From Paracentrotus lividus (taxonomy: Eukaryota; Echinodermata; Echinoidea; Camarodonta; Echinidae), in NCBI GenBank assembly GCA_940671915.1, contig CALNVZ010003434.1:16889907-16953906 (forward strand): 64,000 nucleotides of DNA. Reading direction: 5' to 3'. The number at the start of each line of letters is the position of its first letter. The first letter of the stretch is position 1. The notes below the pieces were generated by a model. That model made no database searches, was not told the DNA's origin, and saw only the letters and a list, made by a program, of their open reading frames with translations. The translations under genes and the position numbers were made by a program. This document shows positions 59,102 to 64,000 of the stretch, one piece after another.

Positions 59102-60735
59102 CAACGGTGTCGATTTGTTTTCACGATTGGGGGGGGATGATCGTCGATATTTTCTCAATGTGACACATACGGTGGTATATGGTTGTAGTGTCCATTGTTG
59201 GTGTGGGGTAATGCTTGTATACACACATGCATATAAATATGAAAAATGTATTGTATAATGCGAGCGCGAAGCGCGAGCTCAAAATTTTCTCAATAATAGT
59301 GACATAAAATGGGGTATTTGTAGCATAATGCGAGCGCGAAACGAGGAAGGGGCTTTAAGTTTCTTAAAGGGGGACCATGATGATAACAGATAATATACAC
59401 ATGCATGCATGTGAGTATCTACTGGCATATTTTCAAATTCATTATGCGAGCGCGAAGCGCGAGCTGAAAAATTTCTCAATAATACTAAAATGGGACATAA
59501 TTGTGGAATAATGCGAACACAAAACAGGGAAGGGGCTGTATCTGATTTATTAAACATGTTAAAGGGGTCATCATGATGTAATGTCTATAGATATACACAC
59601 ATGTACATTATTATGCATATGAGTACTAGTATATCGTCGAATTCATAGGGCTGTAATGCGAGCGCGAAGCGCGAGCTTAAAATTTTCTCAATAATACTGA
59701 ACTGAAAATGGTATTTGTAGCGGTATACAAACATGTAAGCGCGAAATTGATGGAGGGTTTGGGGGCGTTGACTTGTGATTAGAAGCGGAACATCATGGCG
59801 TAATGCCAACAAACGCAAATCTATATAAATATGGACGAATTCCGGTAAGGGCAATATTCTGCGAGCGCGGAGCGCGAGCCTAAAATTTTCTCAATATTAG
59901 TAACCTGATGATACAAGATACTTGTAGCATTATAGCACAAAACAAACGGGAAGATGTGGTGTTTTAAACGTAACATCGTGACGTAAATATGAACAAAGTC
60001 AAGTGCAGTTTGCATTGTCTTATATTATGCGAGCGCGAAGCGCGAGCTGAAAATTTTAAGGCAATATTTTTAACAGTTATCTGAAATTTGAGAGCAAAGT
60101 AGCGACTAGTTTGAAAACAGGGCATTCAGCCCCCAGAGAATATTGGAAGTGTATTTTATAATCAATGGTCCGAGTCCGAAAATGCTACCTTGTCGATGAA
60201 GAGTCGAGATAAATGTTACAGACTCTTCAATATTCATTATTTATTTTATCAAAACCATCGTGGATTTTTGAGAGGGGAATACTTATGGATTCAGTTTTAC
60301 TTATCGAGGTACCTGTCCCCTATGCACCCTGTGATCGGTGCCCCTGATTATCATCGATTAGAATGTTTTTTCCCCCACAATTTTGAATAGTGAAACATCT
60401 GCGCTTCCATTATCTACACGGTGTATTGTGTATTACATGATTACTAAATTATATCAGGCACATAATAGGAAGACTAACGAAAGAGTAAGAAAATTATGGA
60501 TTTTTGAATGTCATAAATATGCATTTTAGACAGCAAAATGATATAATAATGCCATGAAAGTGTTTTATATGATAACGAATTTGTAGTGGGTAAATTTATA
60601 TGCATATAATATGATATTTTTTGTTTTCTTGATATCAAAATATTGGGGGGGATGATTGTACACACCATCCCCCCCACCAAAATTATTGGGGGGGATGCAT
60701 CCCCCCCCCCATCCCCCCCACAATCGACACCCATG
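59102..60735. mobile_element. hAT-like element, 8-bp target duplication, GCGAAGC hairpin array
   Basis: ATGTTAGG at 59094-59101 and 60736-60743. Ends CAACGGTGTCGATT and, inverted, CATGGGTGTCGATT (12 of 14). Inside, five units about 170-210 bp apart start ATGCGAGCGCGAAGCGCGAG (near 59257, 59441, 59650, 59854, 60024), followed by AAAATTTTCTCAATA; weaker half-motifs alternate with them. No transposase frame. Confidence 0.9.
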
Positions 60736-60845
60736 ATGTTAGGGGTAACAGAACACACCCCCAATGCCCTCCCTAACTTCCCTTACTCCTAATCAAGATC
60801 ACCCTATTGATGAAACCCAGTGAACTTCATCTCGGCAGGTCATAT

Positions 60846-61960
60846 CCCAGCAAACACAAAACGTTTTCAGAACGTTTTAAAAACGTTTTATTCAGGTCCC
60901 GTAGGTCCTCGTCTGAAATAAACGTTTAGAAAACGTTTATATAACGTCCAAGTTGGACTTTCAATTTGTGAAAAAACAATGGTTCCAAAAGAACGTTTTT
61001 AAACGTTCTTTGGACGTTACAAAATGGAACGTTTTAATCAAAACGTTCACAAAACGTTTTTATTTGGAACCTTATAACTGAACATATTTTATTGAACGTT
61101 TATGAACGTTTTTAAAACGTCCAAATAGGACTTTATGCAAATGAGTGGTAATTGATATATAATACGTTGGACAATGGAAATAACGTTTTAATGATTTTTT
61201 TTTCTATTTGCAGTAATTAATTCATGCTTTGGTGTTTCGTTTTTTGTAATATTGTTCTGAAACACACATAAAGATTAAAAAACGCTAATTCAGTATTGGA
61301 ATGTACTAACATAACAAAGAAGTAATAACTAACCATTACAAACGATACTTTCAATAAATATAAATTTTACTGGAGCAATATATAGAGTTAATCCAAATGA
61401 ATCCCACTCAAGTCTGCCTTTAAGCATGATTTTGATTGGAGACACTTCACTCTTAAGTGCCATTCCACAATTTTGCCAAGAGCTTGAGGTGCAAATAATA
61501 CCATTTTTATTTATTACATTGTTTACATAAGTTTTTAATAGGTTCTCCAAACGTTCCTATACATTCTTAAAACGTTTTCTGAACGTTCCAAAGGTTTTTG
61601 GACGTCCGCAGAACGTTTTTTGGAACGTTTAAAGGTTTTCTGGACGTCCGCAGAACGTCCATGGAACGTTCCAAAGGTTTTAAAGGTTTTCTGGACGTCC
61701 GTAGAAACGTCCACAGAACGTTGTAAAGGTTTTTGGACTTTTATAAGGTTCCAAAGGTTTTTCTCAGGTCCTTAAATTTTTCAAAAGGTTCTTTTGGGGT
61801 TTTAAACGTTTAGAAAACGTTTTCTAAACGTCCATTTGGAACGTTTTATTAACGTCCAAACCTTCCACAAAAGGACGTTTTCTAAACGTTTTGACAAAAC
61901 GTCCATAGAACGAACTTGGAACGTTCTTAACGTTCAGAGAACGTCCAATTGTTAGCTGGG
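60846..61960. mobile_element. 1.1-kb AACGTT-rich element, AT target duplication
   Basis: Ends CCCAGCAAACA and, inverted, CCCAGCTAACA, flanked by AT. Both flanks (about 400 bp each) are packed with AACGTTTT, GAACGTCC and related units in both orientations; the centre (61150-61550) is unique. A neighbouring tandem unit (58997-59050) shows the unoccupied site GGTCATATGGTCC. Confidence 0.85.
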
Positions 61961-62200
61961 ATGGTCCAAGGAGGACCTAAGCCCACGGAGGACATCTTTG
62001 ATGTGTTAAAATCGGTTATTAGGGCATGTAGGGGTGAAAGATCACACCCCTCCCTCAAACTCATGTACCCATCTTCCTTACCCCTCATATCAAGACCACA
62101 CTCTTGATGAAACCCAAATAACTTCATATCGACAAGTCGTGGTCCTGGAGGACCTAAGCCCAGAGAGAGTGTCTTTGAAGTGTTAGAAGGCACCAGTAAT

Positions 62201-62843
62201 GAGGACCATAGATGTGAAACTAACCTTCCCCAAACCTTTAAATGTCAGATTAAAGTTTCATAAATTGGAGACAGAACGTAGATGAGGAATGAATTTAAAG
62301 AAAACACAATACAGCAATATAGTCACAGTCAATTTGTATAATTCGTGTTTTTTTTTCTCGATTCCATCACGAAATAAAAGAAAAATCCCTTGCCATTTCA
62401 TCTATTCTACTCAAATTACAAAGAAAAGAAAGACGGGTATGTGCAACATATTTCAACACAACACGACAATTGCACAAGCCTCAACAGCCACTGAAATTCA
62501 ATTCATCGTGAATATTGTCTCTCGCTGTATGTTATCGAAGAAGGAATAGGCCCCTAAATAAATCGACTTACGGTATAATGTGATTTGAAAGTGCTGTGAT
62601 TTGGACTCTATACACCCTACTTTACCCTCAGTAGTCAAATCAAAAGTTATCAGACTAGTGTTTTGTCAGCGATACAGTCTTTTTACACTGAGCTATGATG
62701 TAAGACCGAGTTCATCACGGTCAGAGATTCGAACCCTAATTACAGCACAATGCTACGTAGGCCTATATTTATCACGGCATGCGATGCATTGTGCTCTCTA
62801 AGTTTTAGTTTTTCACTAAAACATTTCAAATTAAATTTCTTTG
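62201..62843. other. No feature recognised
   Basis: Unique AT-rich sequence; a lone GATTCGAACCC at 62727 resembles a B box but no tRNA-like partner is present. Confidence 0.5.
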
Positions 62844-62983
62844 TGGTATCTCACTTGTCATGAGACGGATTTTAGACGGATTTGGGACTACTTTGAGACG
62901 GGTTTGAGACGGTTTTGAAACTTGTCGCGGAGACGTCTCTGAGTGTTCGAATCGCAGGGACGTCTCCTCGAAGTGAGATACCA
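62844..62983. mobile_element. Small element with TGGTATCTCACTT ends
   Basis: TGGTATCTCACTT at 62844-62856 and inverted at 62971-62983, enclosing repeats of GAGACGG. Related GACGTCTCC-rich stretches lie at 37240-37490 and 38660-38930. Confidence 0.6.
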
Positions 62984-63914
62984 CCATAGCAAATCACAAG
63001 AAGCTTGGAGTGCTACGCTCCATTAGTTTTACATTCAACAAAAGAAGAACCACGATTTATCTTCGAAACAATAATATGGTCCTCAAAACTCAAGTGCAGA
63101 AAATTTTTCGTGACCAAACTTTGTAAACTGGAAACAGCTGTGACGAATAATACCAATTTTATTATAGCTGCTAAATAAAATACAATTACCTTGGTTTAAT
63201 TGCCAATTATATCAAATTAAACGTCTACGTACATTATAATTATATTTCTATTAATATTAATAGTGACTGCTGATTAGTTTCGCCACGGGTCGTTTCGCTT
63301 ATTATTCTTGACAAGATGAACGCAGACGCTCAAGTAAATAACGACCAGACATACACATTAACACTGACCCAACCCGACCATTATTTCTATCAAGTTTTCC
63401 CCAAAGTCACATTAAATTCGCTTCTCCAGACAAGATGTCAGAGCGGATATTTGTAGAAGGAATCAAATAAAACAGAACTTAAATCTGGTCAGGAAAACGA
63501 AGATTTAAGATGGCCTCTTCTTATAATATTGGTCATGCTGGTTGTCTTTTGTTTCCGGATATAGCTTTTATCGATCATTCTTTTCTGCAAATTTTTTAGT
63601 GTCGTTGCATTATCCAAACCTGGGTCTATTATTTCTGTCGATGTAGCGGGACCATGGACATTTTATTTTTTATTTAAAGCTGTGTTCATCTTTCTCAAGG
63701 TTTGTCGCTTGAATATCACTCTCTTCTTTGTCTACCAAAATCTAAAACAGATAAATTCACATTCAATTTGAGAAAGGCCGAAAACCCCCAAATATTCCAT
63801 TGGCGAAACTTCAGCCAATGATATAGTCATTCTATACAGGAATAACTGATAAAAAACTCCGTTGAATCCCGTGAAATATTAATTGCGCTGTTCAGCACAA
63901 TAACTGTGTATAGT

Positions 63915-64000
63915 CAGGCGCGTATCCAGGATTTCGCACCCCGGGGGGCCCGACGTGAATTTGGCGCCCCTGTGTACTTTTCAAAATATGGCGCCCCCCC
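63915..64000. mobile_element. hAT-type MITE, cut by window edge
   Basis: CAGGCGCGTATCCAGG start and GGCGCCCC-rich body; the right end is outside. Confidence 0.5.

Larger units (their letters stand above)
58777..62200. repeat. 165-bp tandem repeat, four units, interrupted by two transposons
   Basis: Unit markers: GGGGTAAC.GA.CACACCC, TGATGAAACCCA, GAACTTCATCTCGGCAGGTC, GAGGACCTAAGCCCA, CATCTTTGAAGTGTTAAAAT. Units: 58777-58929, 58930-59101, 60736-60845 continued at 61961-62023, and 62024-62200. No reading frame is conserved between units. Confidence 0.85.

Noticed and set aside
59257-60045. Regularly spaced repeats as a CRISPR array
   Set aside because: Animal DNA; spacing is 170-210 bp and uneven, spacers are related to each other, and the array lies inside a transposon.
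61329-61550. 73-codon frame in the centre of the AACGTT element as a transposase
   Set aside because: No catalytic motif or family resemblance and far too short.

Overview
This is animal nuclear DNA. It is AT-rich, its genes are broken into exons with GT..AG introns, and it is dense in microsatellites, foldback (MITE-like) elements and tRNA-derived SINEs. A one-exon Toll-like receptor, a multi-exon MT-type matrix metalloproteinase, a splicing factor and a procarboxypeptidase make an echinoderm, most likely a sea urchin, the best guess. That rests on gene content and remembered family traits; I could not test it by search. Three N gaps (6940-6952, 32319-33076, 47272-48074) are present, and the last two abut TC/GA microsatellites.

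Layout. (1) 1-6175, minus strand: an M14 procarboxypeptidase running off the left edge. The signal peptide, propeptide and most of the catalytic domain are visible; one short exon is unresolved and the HAREW exon carries a one-base frame shift. (2) 8193-10826, plus strand: an intact single-exon Toll-like receptor of 877 residues. (3) 14397-26039, minus strand: ESS2 (DGCR14), a nuclear spliceosome-associated protein, in eight coding exons. Its terminal exon is frame-broken, and its introns hold tandem copies of its own exon edges, a Tc1-like foldback transposon, a SINE and a transposase relic. (4) 39437-39508, plus strand: a tRNA-Ala (TGC). (5) 36672-44514, minus strand: a furin-type MT-MMP with a C-terminal hydrophobic, GPI-like tail; seven exons with consistent phase, first exon(s) not found. 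(6) 44515-64000: no protein gene recognised, but a rich collection of transposons, including two insertions whose empty site can be read from neighbouring copies of a 165-bp tandem repeat.

The genes do not form a pathway; they are unrelated neighbours, and nothing suggests operon-like organisation. The most unusual structure is in the repeats. Tandem duplications of 98, 119, 187 and about 160-230 bp each straddle an exon boundary in ESS2 or the MMP. Two hAT-like elements with perfect 8-bp target duplications carry arrays of the same GCGAAGC mini-hairpin motif. A TA-flanked element carries two opposed tRNA-like sequences. A transposon close to ESS2 brings two CRE/E-box composite sites.
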